Positions 36,415 through 47,480 of a stretch of DNA of 64,000 nucleotides are shown here, in pieces. This stretch comes from Acridotheres tristis (Eukaryota; Chordata; Aves; Passeriformes; Sturnidae). Every line of letters begins with the position of its first letter. Positions within the stretch are counted from its first letter, which is position 1. The notes beneath the pieces were generated by a model. It was not told the origin of the DNA. It was given only the letters and a program-made list of their open reading frames with translations, and did not search any database. Location: contig CM072884.1 of the NCBI GenBank assembly GCA_037013685.1, positions 7,192,001-7,256,000 on the forward strand, written 5' to 3'. The translations under genes and the position numbers were made by a program.

Positions 36415-37183
36415 TGTCCTGGGTTTTGTTCAGCTCTGTGAAAAGGCTCAGACACCAGACTCCCCTCCAGACCCACCTTACAGGGTCTGTCCTGTCTGGG
36501 GTTGGCCCAGTGAGGTCTGGAGAGCCATGGGGCAGTGCAGTGCTCTCCCTTCCCGACCAAACCATTCCCTCAGCCATGAGCAAGGACAGCCAGGGGGCTG
36601 GAGATATTAATGGATGTCAGGCACAGCCTGGCCCCATCAAGGCACTGCCAAGGTTTCAGATCCTCCAGGGAATGCAGCATGTGGGGTGGGAATAAGGAGG
36701 TGTTTGCATGTTAAGGCTGGGTCCTGGAAAGTATTTTGATAGTTTAGCTCTCTTCCAAGCACCTGCTTGCCTTTTATGTAGAGGCATTCTTATTGGTTTG
36801 GGAATTGGTGGATAAGTTTGAGGAAGGCAGTCAGAGTGGAGGAACACATCCTGTGTTTTAGCTCAGGGATGCAGCTGCAGACAGAGCTGCAGGTTGAGAC
36901 AGGAGGCTGTGAGCTGGTGCTGACCATTTGCACAACAAAGGACACAGGGATTTGTGGCACAGCCAGGTGAGGGACACTGAGAGACACAGCAGAGGCTGAT
37001 GGCTCCCTATTTTCCTTTTAGACTCTAAACATATAAAAGCACAAGGGTTCCTTTATTCTTGGTTCTCCTTGGAGGCACCAACTCAGGCTGTTATTTATTT
37101 ATTTGGCTTTTTGTTTATTTATTTATTGCATCAAGATAAAATTATTTTAAGGATCTGGATGTCTGAGACTCTGCTATGGGACA
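36415..37183 (+). mobile_element. Probable ERV LTR, unclassified
   Basis: This is a block clearly GC-richer than its flanks. The proposed ends TGTCC...GGACA form 5-bp inverted termini. Inside are ATTGG (reverse CCAAT) boxes near 36792-36806 and an ACATATAAAAGC TATA-type box at about 37029-37040. The last bases GGGACA are followed after 2 nt by TGGTGTCGAGCTGG, a plausible primer-binding site. Weak points are the lack of a clear AATAAA in the expected place on this strand and the absence of a second LTR or target duplication. The family is unrecognised. Confidence 0.42.
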
Positions 37184-37185
37184 CT

Positions 37186-37203
37186 TGGTGTCGAGCTGGA
37201 AAG
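37186..37203 (+). other. Primer-binding-site-like sequence
   Basis: TGGTGTCGAGCTGGAAAG follows the proposed LTR end at 37183 after the dinucleotide CT. Retroviral primer-binding sites start TGG just downstream of the LTR. TGGTGTC would fit a tRNA-Leu-like primer best. The following 150 bp (to about 37345) keeps the higher GC of the block and may be a leader remnant. No gag frame follows. Confidence 0.3.
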
Positions 37204-40200
37204 GAAATCTGGTCCAACTGTGTGAGTGCAGCTGTGTGGCCTCAGCCCCATCTCTGGTGGTGAGGATGTGGGTGCCAGAGTGGCTCCTGGATGTTCCAAC
37301 AGGGGAGTTTCCCCAACAGTATATAGCTGTGAGAAATTTTGTCTTCATTCTGGTTTAACGCTTTCTGTATTTCAAAATTTATTATCGCTTTAAAAAATTA
37401 ATTGTTTTGGTTCTTCTGAAGTCATAAACTAAATGCATTTTGGTCCCTATCACTGATTTGTCGAATATTCTGTACTGCAAATCCATGTTGTCATGGAAAG
37501 GATTCTTATGCTGAGATATGAACGTTTTTTCTTTTTTTATATATGCATGCTGGTTTATTTTTTAGACTTTATTTATAAGTGTAATGACTTTTGGGAGGGG
37601 TCTAATCTGTTTCTGAAGATTATGGGGCTTGTTGTTGGAGAGATTACTTCCTTACAGTATTGCCAAGCAATACTTTTCCTAATGCAAACGACTACTTTTA
37701 CTCCACAGAAATTACCGGGGGCTTTTTTACAGTAAATAAAAATGGCAATCAGGTATTACTGGACTGCCAAGAGAGCCTGAATGAATCCTGGAAGAAATGA
37801 ATTTGTTTAATTACAATCATCAAGAGCCTTCTTATTTGCCTTTCTGAGTCTGGGCTTTTTTTTTTTTTTTTTTTTTAATATGGTAAGGCATTACTACAGC
37901 AATTAAAAAACATGCAAGTAATGTAATTTATAAGAAATGTCATGAACAGAAAACTGGCAAAGAGTAGATAAGTAGTGTCATTTTCTATCTGAACTTCTAG
38001 GTGAATAATTTGATAATCAGAATAACAACTATAACCACCTACACTAATCACAAAATAATGACACAAAAATTATACATAGAATTCTATTTTCCTGCTACAA
38101 AAATTTTGGCATTCTTACCTCTCAGTGAGAATGCATCACATTTCAAACCTTTTTATTCCTGTTAAAAAATTGACTCTCAGTTGAGGAAAAGAATGAAGGC
38201 TGAAAATTCTCCAGTAAACTTGTTTCTTCATCCTTACGTTTGTGTAAACTTTCAAGATTCCAACTTGTCTTATTAACACTTTCAATTTCTATAAATCATA
38301 AAATTTTTATTTGATCATAGTAGTAGTGAGACAGACTGCCAGAGGAGAGCAGCCAGTTTCTTCTAAAAATTAAAATGCAGAAAACATGTGTAAGCCCCTC
38401 TGGCTCTCCTTCTTGAAGTACAATTAAAAAAAAAAGATAAAAGTTCAGAAGGGCCCAAACAAAATGACCAAAATCAAAAACAAACAAAAGATCCCCAAAC
38501 AAACAAAAAACCACCAAAAGGTCAAAATATCTTTGTTACCAAATAAAGTTCCAGTACACAGAAGGGTTTAGAGACTGAAAAAAAACTGAGAACATAAAAT
38601 AAACTTCTCACAGTTCGCTTATAGCAACCAATTTTCATGTGACAGATCAATTTTTTGTCACCAGATTTTGCAAGCCATAAATAACTGGGTGAGAGTGAGG
38701 CCCTTGTGCTTTTGCATTATTTTAAAGGCAGAGAGGTTTTTTTTTAATACTGTTCATAATTTCTCAATTTAATGGAGTAGACAATAGTTGAATTTTTATT
38801 GAGTAAATGTGTTAAGACAAAAAGAGTTTAAAAGCAGCATCCTATTTATAGAATAATTATCTAATTTTGTTATAGCATGGTACAGAAAGAGAATGTATAA
38901 ATACATTTCAGTTAAACCATATGTAAAGATACAGACACAAGAGCCACTCCTTTGCCACTTTGCTACCTATACATAACATCATGAAAATAATTAGAAAGGG
39001 TGAGAAACATTACAATTACTCTGTGCTTGCTAAGTTCCTTTTAATTTAGAATATTTGGTACAAATTTACAGCAACTGGATTGGTGAGGTTCAGATTGAGA
39101 GAAGACAGCTTTTACTTTAGCATGTTTTTTGCAGAAACAGTTTGATTTTATACCATTTTCAACATTTCTGTTCCAAGTGTTATATTTGTAGAGTTTGAAT
39201 GTTGCATTTTGGGAAACTTTTGCTTCTCTTTCTTTTTTTTTTTAAATTTGCAAATCATAAAAAAGCAGTTCAGTTTGAGCTCCTGTGAACTCAGCAGCAC
39301 CTCTTCTACTGGTGAAAACTCACACAGCTACAAGGACTTCAAGCTACATCAAACTCTTCTGTAAAGTTACTGGGTTAATTTTGTGAATTCAGCAAAAACT
39401 GAGCTTTGCACGTCCACAGACAGAATATTAATGCTTCAGGTCTGTTCCTCGAACCCTTGAGATCAAGAGGAAGACTAAACATGCCAATCTTAACTTGCAT
39501 GGCTCTGCTCTTTATGCTTCTCTTTCACAGTGATATATTGCAAGTTACAGTTACAAGGCCAGCTTGGATTTTTAATCTAAAACCAGCCCAGACAGAGCAT
39601 TAGAAATTTAGGATGCTTGTACAAACATACTCTAAAACTTTGGAGAAATGTTTGCTCTTCCTCAAAATAAAATCACTCTGTGACAAAAAAGGATAAATGT
39701 AAAAACACAAACATAACATCCCTTTTTTTTTTAATTTTTCTTAAATTGTCCAGATTTCTTAAAGCAGTCTTTCTATTCTGAAAAGGGGACTGCTATAATT
39801 GATTATTTTACTTTATGGGTATGTGCATTGATGCACTTGTTTATGTGTGAATGGCTGTGTGTGTATATGTATATTTATATATGTATATATATATATATAT
39901 GTTAATATTAAGTCTACAAAGTGTCCCTTTAGAATTAGTGGCATTTTTACAGTGCTTTAAAGGAAATTGTAAAATAATTTCAGTATTCAGATTTTGTTTT
40001 ATCCCCACGGAGAAAGTAAGAATATTTATTTCAATAATAATTATTATTTTTATGAAAAATTAAAAAGGAGATGTCAGGGGGCACTCATATTTAATTTTTG
40101 ATTTTTCATCTCTGAGCTTTCTGTCAAATTTTTCTTTCTTCACTTAGCTCTCATGAATAGTATTGCTTACTAAGTATATATTACTTACAAGAAGCATTCT

Positions 40201-40319
40201 GAGTTTTAACGCAGTTGTCTCTCTGCTTCTTTATCGTTGCACAAAACCTGCAATGGTGGTGAGTCTTCTGTAGGAGTCACTTTTTATTTTTACTTTTTTA
40301 TGATAAAATTATAATTCTC
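37204..40319. other. AT-rich stretch with simple repeats
   Basis: No gene is supported. A 21-T run lies at 37856-37876, an A-rich stretch at 38425-38515, and a block of mixed composition at 38635-38735. Open frames are short and unrecognised. Confidence 0.5.
39856..39901. repeat. TG/TA microsatellite
   Basis: GTGTGTGTATATG is followed by interrupted TA units. Confidence 0.93.
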
Positions 40320-40660
40320 TTTCTTGTCTTGTCTTAGAACCCAGAGTAATGTCACTTGGGCCTCGGGGGCTGTTGAGCAGCAGCAGCAGGTATAAGCTGA
40401 GGAAGTCAAGGTAGCATTAGCAGTCGTGCCTGGCTTTATAATAGCAGTTTCCTCCTCCAGGATTTGTCAGTTTTTCTTTTGCAGTTCAGTCAGCAATGGC
40501 ATGTGCTGTTTGCCTCCTGTCTGTCCAGTAAAATAAAGGAAATCATTTTCTCTTGCAGGTGACAAGGCTGAAAAGGAAACCTCAACAGTCTGGCTGTGCC
40601 ACGCTGGATTTGTTGCCCTACAGCTGTGGTGACCTTTTGTGATTAGGAGTATTTGAGTCC
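40320..40660. promoter_or_regulatory. Balanced-composition block with an internal acceptor site
   Basis: This stretch has higher GC than its flanks and contains a short AGC repeat (CAGCAGCAGCAGG, 40379-40391). It also holds TATAA-like sequences and the candidate acceptor at 40558. No repeat family is recognised. It may be a conserved non-coding element or contain a terminal exon. Confidence 0.2.
40559..40642 (+). other. Candidate terminal exon
   Basis: After a good acceptor (CATTTTCTCTTGCAG, ending at 40558), the first frame is open for 27 codons and ends at TGA (40640-40642). It includes KRKPQQSGCATLD. No family is recognised, no partner exon was found and no clear AATAAA follows closely. 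It is a weak candidate. Confidence 0.12.
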
Positions 40661-41079
40661 TCTGGATAATTTAATAATGAGCAAATCCTACTCCAACCTA
40701 CTTTTCTTTCCAAAGTTGCATTCTTTCTGAATGTTGCTACTTTCTTTTCACTCATAGTGAAGAATAGTCTGAAGGAAAGAAAAGTGGGGAGAAAACAGGA
40801 GAAATGACAAATTTCACTTCTGACTTCAGGGAGAAGTCAGTACAGAAGAATGAGTTGGAGGATACAGGTGATCTTCTTAAGAGCTCTGTTCCCTCTTGTC
40901 ACAAAAAGGAAGGGAAGGTTAAAACAGGAACCCACCATAACCAAGAAAAAGCCCAATATAGTGAATTCCAAAGTTGATGCAGTGCAGAATGTGAAGAGTG
41001 CAGTTGATTCCTGAGCCAGTGCTTGGAAAGAAAATAGACCCTATTACCAAAATCTCCGTTGCTCAGTGTGAATCTTGAA

Positions 41080-41510
41080 AGCTCTGTATGCCACAACCAT
41101 ACCAGCAAGGCTTTGCTTTTAATCACTGCACCTTTTCCAGAGAGCTGGCAACAAATGAACTCGGTTATTTAGCCATGGGATTTCAGTCAGAGCTTGTTTT
41201 GAATCCTCCCTGTGCAAACAGACTGCAAATGCGTGCCAGATACTTTTGGCTGCCTGAAGGTGTTTCAAAGATGGGAATAGTTTTGTCTGAGCTGTGGGGA
41301 GTTGGGTGTGAGGTTTTCTTTTCAGTGCCCACGATACGAATTAGCTGCAGAACACTTGCCCTGAGAATGCAAATTGTAATTTTCGTTCTGAGAATATTTT
41401 CATGTCTGCCATTTCACACATTGTGCAGTGACTCATCAAAAATAAATTGTGCTAGTAATTTGATGCTTCAGTTAACAAATATGAGAAAACATGCATTATT
41501 TTAACAGTGG
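41080..41510 (+). other. Block with the longest non-repeat open frame
   Basis: A 138-codon frame from ATG at 41088 to TAA at 41504 is the longest open frame outside the LTRs. The translation has no signal peptide, repeats or domain I recognise, and the start context is poor. The DNA has mixed composition and few homopolymers, as in conserved non-coding elements. I do not call it a gene. Confidence 0.15.
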
Positions 41511-41831
41511 TTAAACGAACATGTTTAAGATTTCTGTAGGAAAAAAGAAAGTTTTAAAAATATCCTTTTGTGTTCCTTTTTGCATAGACAGTATAAGACA
41601 TTATGGCACTAAAGAGAGACCTAATTTTGTGGGAGAGTTGCAAAACAACTTGTCACTGTCTTTTTTCTAATTTTTTTCTATTCTTACAGTATAATTCATT
41701 CATTCTTTATGAATTTTCTTTGCTTAAAATTTCTTGTCTTTTATTGTGTATTGGTAATTTCTTAGACGAGGATAAAATACTTGCTTCCTTGTAGAGTTCT
41801 GCCAGAAACATCACTACAAAATTTGGATATT

Positions 41832-41851
41832 ATTTGTTATTAATAACAAAT
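41832..41851. repeat. 20-bp perfect palindrome
   Basis: ATTTGTTATTAATAACAAAT reads identically on both strands, centred on TTAA. Confidence 0.85.
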
Positions 41852-42128
41852 TATTACCTCATCTTTCCCTGTCTTTCTATATTACAAGCCAAATTCTCCA
41901 TAAATGCATATCTTCAGTATGCTTTTTATACTGTGCATATACTTTGAAATATGGGGGGAAAGACATGAAAAGGTAAGATGTTTATAAGATGAAAATTCAT
42001 TCAGGAAAATCTTCAGTCCTGATATAAAGCCAAGCTGAGTTCCAGGGTAACCTGGATGCCACTATGCTTTTGGGAAAGTTGAAAGGGATTTGAATCAACC
42101 CAGTGCCTGTAGGGCTTTGTCTTTATTG

Positions 42129-42182
42129 GGAAAAAGAAAAAAAAAAAAAAAAAGAAATAAAAAAGAAAAAAAAAAAAGAATA
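42129..42182. repeat. A-rich low-complexity tract
   Basis: Poly-A interrupted by single G or T. The minus strand reads as a phenylalanine-rich open frame that is an artefact. Confidence 0.9.
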
Positions 42183-43337
42183 AAGTTATATGGTATATTT
42201 CCCGGGGCAGATTAATTTCAACAGACCACCTGCATTTTGCTCTGAGAGATGTGTGGCAGATGCAAGATAAAATAATCAAATTTTAATCTAAAATGCATCT
42301 GTGTAGGTCCACATAGTTCTAAAATAAAGAAATGCCTTTCGTTTTGTAATGACTTAAACCATAATGTGGCCTTTTAACTGTAGGAATTAACTAAACCTAC
42401 TTGATAAACTAATCCATCTCAGAAGAGCTCTGAATTACTCTGTAGTAGAATTAAGACTTCTCTGTTTCAAAAGAGCTAAACCCTTCCTGGCTCTGATATG
42501 GAAATAAGCACAGGAAATATCTGAGGGTACCAGCACAGATGTGTTTGTGCATCTACAAAGCATTAAAACTTTCTGACCAAAAAAGGGTGAGCACATTAGG
42601 GAGGTGTCCAAGCTGCTGAGAAATAACAAAAAAGTGTGTTTATGAAATCCCTGAGATTCCTGTAAGGTTTGCTCTTAAGACAATCTATTGACCTAAAAGT
42701 GTGCATGTAGAAAAACAGAATCTATACTATTACAGCATACACTATAAAAATGTAAATGCAGCTTGAAGCATGCTTTATTCATGAATGTTTCAAACTACTG
42801 AGACCTTAAAGGAAAAAAAAAGATGAAATAGTTTCCTCTTTAAAAAGCTTGAAGATAAAATATGTATTTAAAATAATAAATTATACACAAAACTGATTTA
42901 TAATTTATTGGTTATTAATTTTTTATCACAGAAACAAGGAGAATGGGATATATGTAAATACAAAAATAAGTAAACACACTGGATGCTTGTGTGAGGAAAG
43001 AGTGCAGTTTTGGTTTGGGGTTTTTTTAATAGAGCTGTAGTATATAAGAAACACTTCTAAGACTACAATGAGAATACTACAACTCAGAGTATTTTTTTCC
43101 GTAAGAAATACATTTTTTTCTGCTTTGGTTGTATACCCTGATGCTCTCTGGCATGCAGTGCTGGTGTTTATCCAGGTCAGCAATCTTCTGTAAGGTAAGG
43201 CAATAGGGACATATCAAAAACTGTCCGTTCCCATATTTGTTGTAGTCAGGTAGCCAAGGAATCCTGATTTCACCCTGTGATTTTTATAATGTGTCTACCT
43301 GAGCTGCCTGTCAGAGGCTTGACAGAGCTGCATATTT

Positions 43338-43382
<45 letters not shown>

Positions 43383-45410
43383 ATCAGAGGCCATAAAAGA
43401 AGAAACATTTCAAGCTTTCTAAACTAATCCTGCAAACCTGTGAGCAGGGCTCATGCACAGTCTTAACATCACTCACTGTCTTCCCTCTACTTCAATACAG
43501 TGAAAATATGGGCTATATCTAGGCCTGTTTAAATGTATGTACATATGTATAATTAGGAATTTAATGGGCTGTGTTGTTCTGATTCATTCAGGATTCGTTT
43601 CTAACTGTAAGAAATTGGTTACAGTCACAAGTCTACTACAAATTGATTTGGCAGTGGGTACAGAAAACAGAGCTAGCTAGCTTGTTAATAATGCTATCAA
43701 CTGCATTCCAAAAATATTCTGATTGCTCTACTTTATGAAACCTTCCTGAGCTGTGCAGCTGCCAAGGCCACACAGAATGAAGGCAATAAATAAGGGTTTC
43801 CACTAGGAAATTTTGCTGTCAAGCTCATGACTCTTTGAGAATCATACAAAGACTGCCAGGTTTTTCATGCTTACCCATTACTCCATAAGCCTATTAGAAA
43901 ACAAGTTACTGGGCTTTTTTGGGGTTGAGTAATATCAATTATTAAAAAAAACCAAAAAAACAAAAACAACAAAACTTGGTGTTCAAACTTAAAAGAAAAC
44001 AAAAAGCTGTAATACTTGATTTTATATTTAACATTTTTAATAGATATTTTAGAATAGAAGTTAAATAATGAAATGTTTGTCTTTCATCACTACATTGAGC
44101 TTATAATTTTTACCATGAAGAATAAATTGGTGATAAAATATCTTGCAAGCATCCTTATATTTTAATTATCTTAAAATTTAGTGGAATTTTGCATTTAGTA
44201 ATGAGTTTAGAAAAAAAAATTAGAGAAAAGTAATAAAACAGTAGGACTTGAAGTAGTTATTTTTATGATCCCCTAAGTTATTAGAGTCAAAAAGAAAGCA
44301 AGCATCTTAATAAAATATCCTCGAAAATAAGTTTAATACTAATAAAGACAACTTATCTCTGGACTAGGGGTTCATTACAGCAGTGATTTTCTTTTTTTTT
44401 TTTTATCAGCTTTTTTTTTTTCTTTCTGTGCCTGAACTGGAGGGAAGTATTTTGCATGCAGGACAGCTTGATTAAGGCTGAACTATTGGTAAATCATGAG
44501 AGTACTTGAAATATTTTGTCCTTTTCAAATCACAATGGCACAGAAAGAAAATCACCTAGCAACACCTAAGGATGTGAGGCCAGACCCTGAGCAATCATTG
44601 GAATGTCTGCACTGCTTTTGTGACTCGGCCAGTTCTTTCACAAGTCTGGTCTCTTTTTAGCCTTCTAATATTTTCCCATTAGTGTTGCTAAACAACACTT
44701 TTTCTGATGCACTCCTCAGATTCCTGACTCAGACTGTATTTAATTTCATTCTTTCTTTGAAAGGCTGTAATCTTGTTTCTCTTTACTCGGTTACAGCTGT
44801 GTAAATTTAAATTATTTTCTTCTTAGCTTTATACAGCCAACAAAAGAATTTCATCACCCTGAGATGCTCACTGTCAAATATTTGAGTGTGGCAGCCATGA
44901 AATGTTGATGAATTCTAGGTAATTCTTGGAACCTGGATCTTTCAATTATGCTTTTGAATGGGAATAGAGCGTTTTTTGTAAAATTTGGTGACTATAAATA
45001 GGACTGATGGTACTGATGGTATAAATTACAATTACCTTGAAACTTTTCTACTTTATTTATTACAGATAATCCTCTCAGGAAAGCTTAGTCCCTCGATAAG
45101 AATATGAGTTTTAAGTATTGAAACTGTGTCTTCATTGAAACCCCATATGAAATATTTTTGTTTTCTGCAAAATTGTAGGGCCGTCAAGGAAAGATCTTCC
45201 AAACAAACAAATTTTCTTCAATTTATTGTGTGCTTTATTAAGGAGGAGTGCTGGTAAGAGCCTGAGGTTTTTGAATTTATTGTGAAACCTCATTTCCAAC
45301 AGCTTTCCCATGAGGAAAAAATGGGGGTGGCTTTAAATTTATTCCAGTCATAACCTAGGATTAATACAGAAATTACTGAATGTTAACCTCTCTTTGTTGT
45401 GCAAAAATAG
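42183..45410. other. AT-rich stretch with a long poly-A
   Basis: No gene is supported. The 39-A run at 43342-43380 is listed separately. Poly-A and T/C tracts also occur at 43942-43972 and 44392-44421. No LINE or processed gene is recognised upstream of the poly-A. Confidence 0.5.
43342..43380. repeat. 39-base poly-A run
   Basis: An uninterrupted run of 39 A, the longest homopolymer in the window. It follows TTAATT and is followed by GAATCAGAGG. No retroposed sequence or target duplication is evident. Confidence 0.97.
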
Positions 45411-45494
45411 CTCAATTTCTATAAGAATATATTTGTCTCTTTCCTCTGCTGGTGGTTGCTGTGCTCCTGGCTGTTGCTGTTACCATTTACCAAG
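45411..45494 (+). other. Candidate 84-bp exon
   Basis: The acceptor is a pyrimidine-rich tract ending GCAAAAATAG (45401-45410), of modest quality because of the A-rich end. The donor is strong: CAAG|GTAAGA (45491-45500). The 84 bp is open in two frames. The third frame has an early TAA but then a hydrophobic run (LLVVAVLLAVAVTIY). No known protein is recognised and no neighbouring exon was found. Chance is quite possible. Confidence 0.15.
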
Positions 45495-47149
45495 GTAAGA
45501 ATAGTCTCTTTTTTCAGAGGCTCTGAGCCTTCAAATTGGTAACAAAAAAATAAAGGAGATAGGTTTTTAATTTTAGAATTTCTCTGGTTTAATCAGATTT
45601 AGTTTATTGAGAAGTTAATACCTTCAGAATGAGATAAAGAAGTGCCAAGCCCGAAAAGTCAAGTGGTCCTAATTAACAAGTTAGAAGCATGACACTGGTT
45701 CTGTCATCTTTGTTTTGGTTGTGTGCTCACTGTCACCAGTATTAAGGATGTGGCCACATTCACTCTGATGGTATTTATGTCAGATACCATTTTCATTTAC
45801 TATTCAGCCTCATGCTACTTAATAATGGATAAAAAAACTAAATGAGATTCTTATTTTTCTTGTGTCTCTTCTCTAGCAATTTTTTACAAAATACAAAGGT
45901 GCTACAATGAAAATAATGCATATATCTGCACTTAAAAACTCTGAGATACATAGGAAATGGTTGCATAAACACTTTAAGGATCTGCCTATTATTTGGGGCA
46001 TCTAGAACCGTGTGATGTCAGATTCCTCTGTATTTTGCATGGTGAAAGCTGACATCCCACTGGGTTCAACTGTAGTTGGCTTTTTAGGTTGTATCAAGAT
46101 GCCCCAAAGTATGTATTCAAGCACTCAATTTGTGAACACCTACGGAAAAACAAAAAAGTTTTATTTTAATTGCTTTGCCCAGCATTGCACAGATATTTTG
46201 AAGGAAGCTTTGGAGCATAATCCAATATTGCAAAGTAGGATAAAATGGATTTAACCATGCCACCTTTCTGACACCATGCTGCTCATAATACAGCTTCCAG
46301 CTGCAGCAATGATGGGTGGAGAAGACATGCTGAAAGCAACTTCATTCACTGAAATGTCTTTCTACAGTTACCAGGTTGATGTGTGTGTGTAAATATATAG
46401 ACATGTACATATTTACCCAAAAGCTGCATGAAAATTCCTTTTCAGAGATTGTAAATCTGGAGTGTCATAGGACAATTCAGTCCTTGCTGTTCCTAATTTT
46501 GAATTCCTGACTGTTGCAACCACTTCTTTCTTTGGTTTTTTTTATAGTTTATCTTTCTTTTAGATACTATATGTGTGTTTTTATATAGGTGCTTGACTCT
46601 GTGTTGCTCATTCTCTGGTATTTTAAGGTACCTTTTTCAGAGATTGGTGTCATTTAATTAAGCATATTTAGGACTAGATTTTTGTTAATTGATGCCTAAT
46701 TCTTTAGTGCATTTCATACAGGCTTTGTGGTATTCTGAAGACTACCTGAAAAAGGCAAAAAGACTTTTATATTAAATGAGATTTTCTAAAATATGTGTTT
46801 AAAAAAGGAAAGATTTTATTCTTTAGACACCCCCTTTAAATTTATGAAGAAAATATATTTTTATTGAAAGCAGATAATTGATGTTTGCTAAGATTTTCTA
46901 ATTTTTTTTTTATTTCTATCCTCAAGTATAAAAATTTTAGATTTCATTATTATCTATTTTGTAAGTACCTCATCTTCCAAATCTCCAATCAAGTAAAACT
47001 TGCCGTGCCAGCACCACTGTTTTAATATCGATACCGATTTCTATTTTCTTATACTTTATGAAACATGATTGGGTACTTTAACCAAACTAAGTTATGTTCA
47101 GAATTACTAATGCAATTCTATGATCTAGTTTACTCATAATTAAAGCTGC
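45495..47149. other. AT-rich stretch, nothing recognised
   Basis: Short open frames such as 46012-46254 (80 codons) match nothing known. No repeats beyond small T runs. Confidence 0.5.
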
Positions 47150-47480
47150 TGTATAATATTACCTCTTCAGAGCTGCCTGCAAGGCTCTGCCTGAGAAGCT
47201 AATTGTTTGGATTAACTTAAAGTAAAAGTCTAGCTTATGATCACAAATGTGTCCCACAGGAATTTAGTTACCTGGGCTGGGGCACATTGCATACTGTGGT
47301 TTAAGAACATACACTTAAATGCACACCTATTAAGGCTCATTCTTTTCCCATTTATGCTGGTATAAATCACATTGAAATTGCTAGAACTACACTGCTTTTA
47401 CGGCATTGTACTGGGAGCAGAGGAAGGCTGATTAAATTTATGTTAATTGACACTAATTGGCAGTAAGGACTTGAAGAGGA
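47150..47480. promoter_or_regulatory. Enhancer-like block
   Basis: This segment has mixed composition with several TAATT/ATTA cores (CTAATTGTTTGGATTAAC, GTTAATTGACACTAATTGGC) and no homopolymers or coding frame. Clustered homeodomain cores are common in conserved vertebrate enhancers. Conservation itself cannot be judged here. Confidence 0.22.

Noticed and set aside
36585..36605. CAGCCAGGGGGCTGG, partly like a CTCF core
   Set aside because: The match is partial and lies in a probable LTR. Without binding data it cannot be supported.
41088..41504. 138-codon open frame on the plus strand
   Set aside because: No recognisable domain, poor start context and no splice or promoter signals. Kept only as a described block, not called as a gene.
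42160..43340. Processed pseudogene ending in the 39-A run
   Set aside because: No recognisable coding remnant, polyadenylation signal or flanking direct repeat could be identified by eye.
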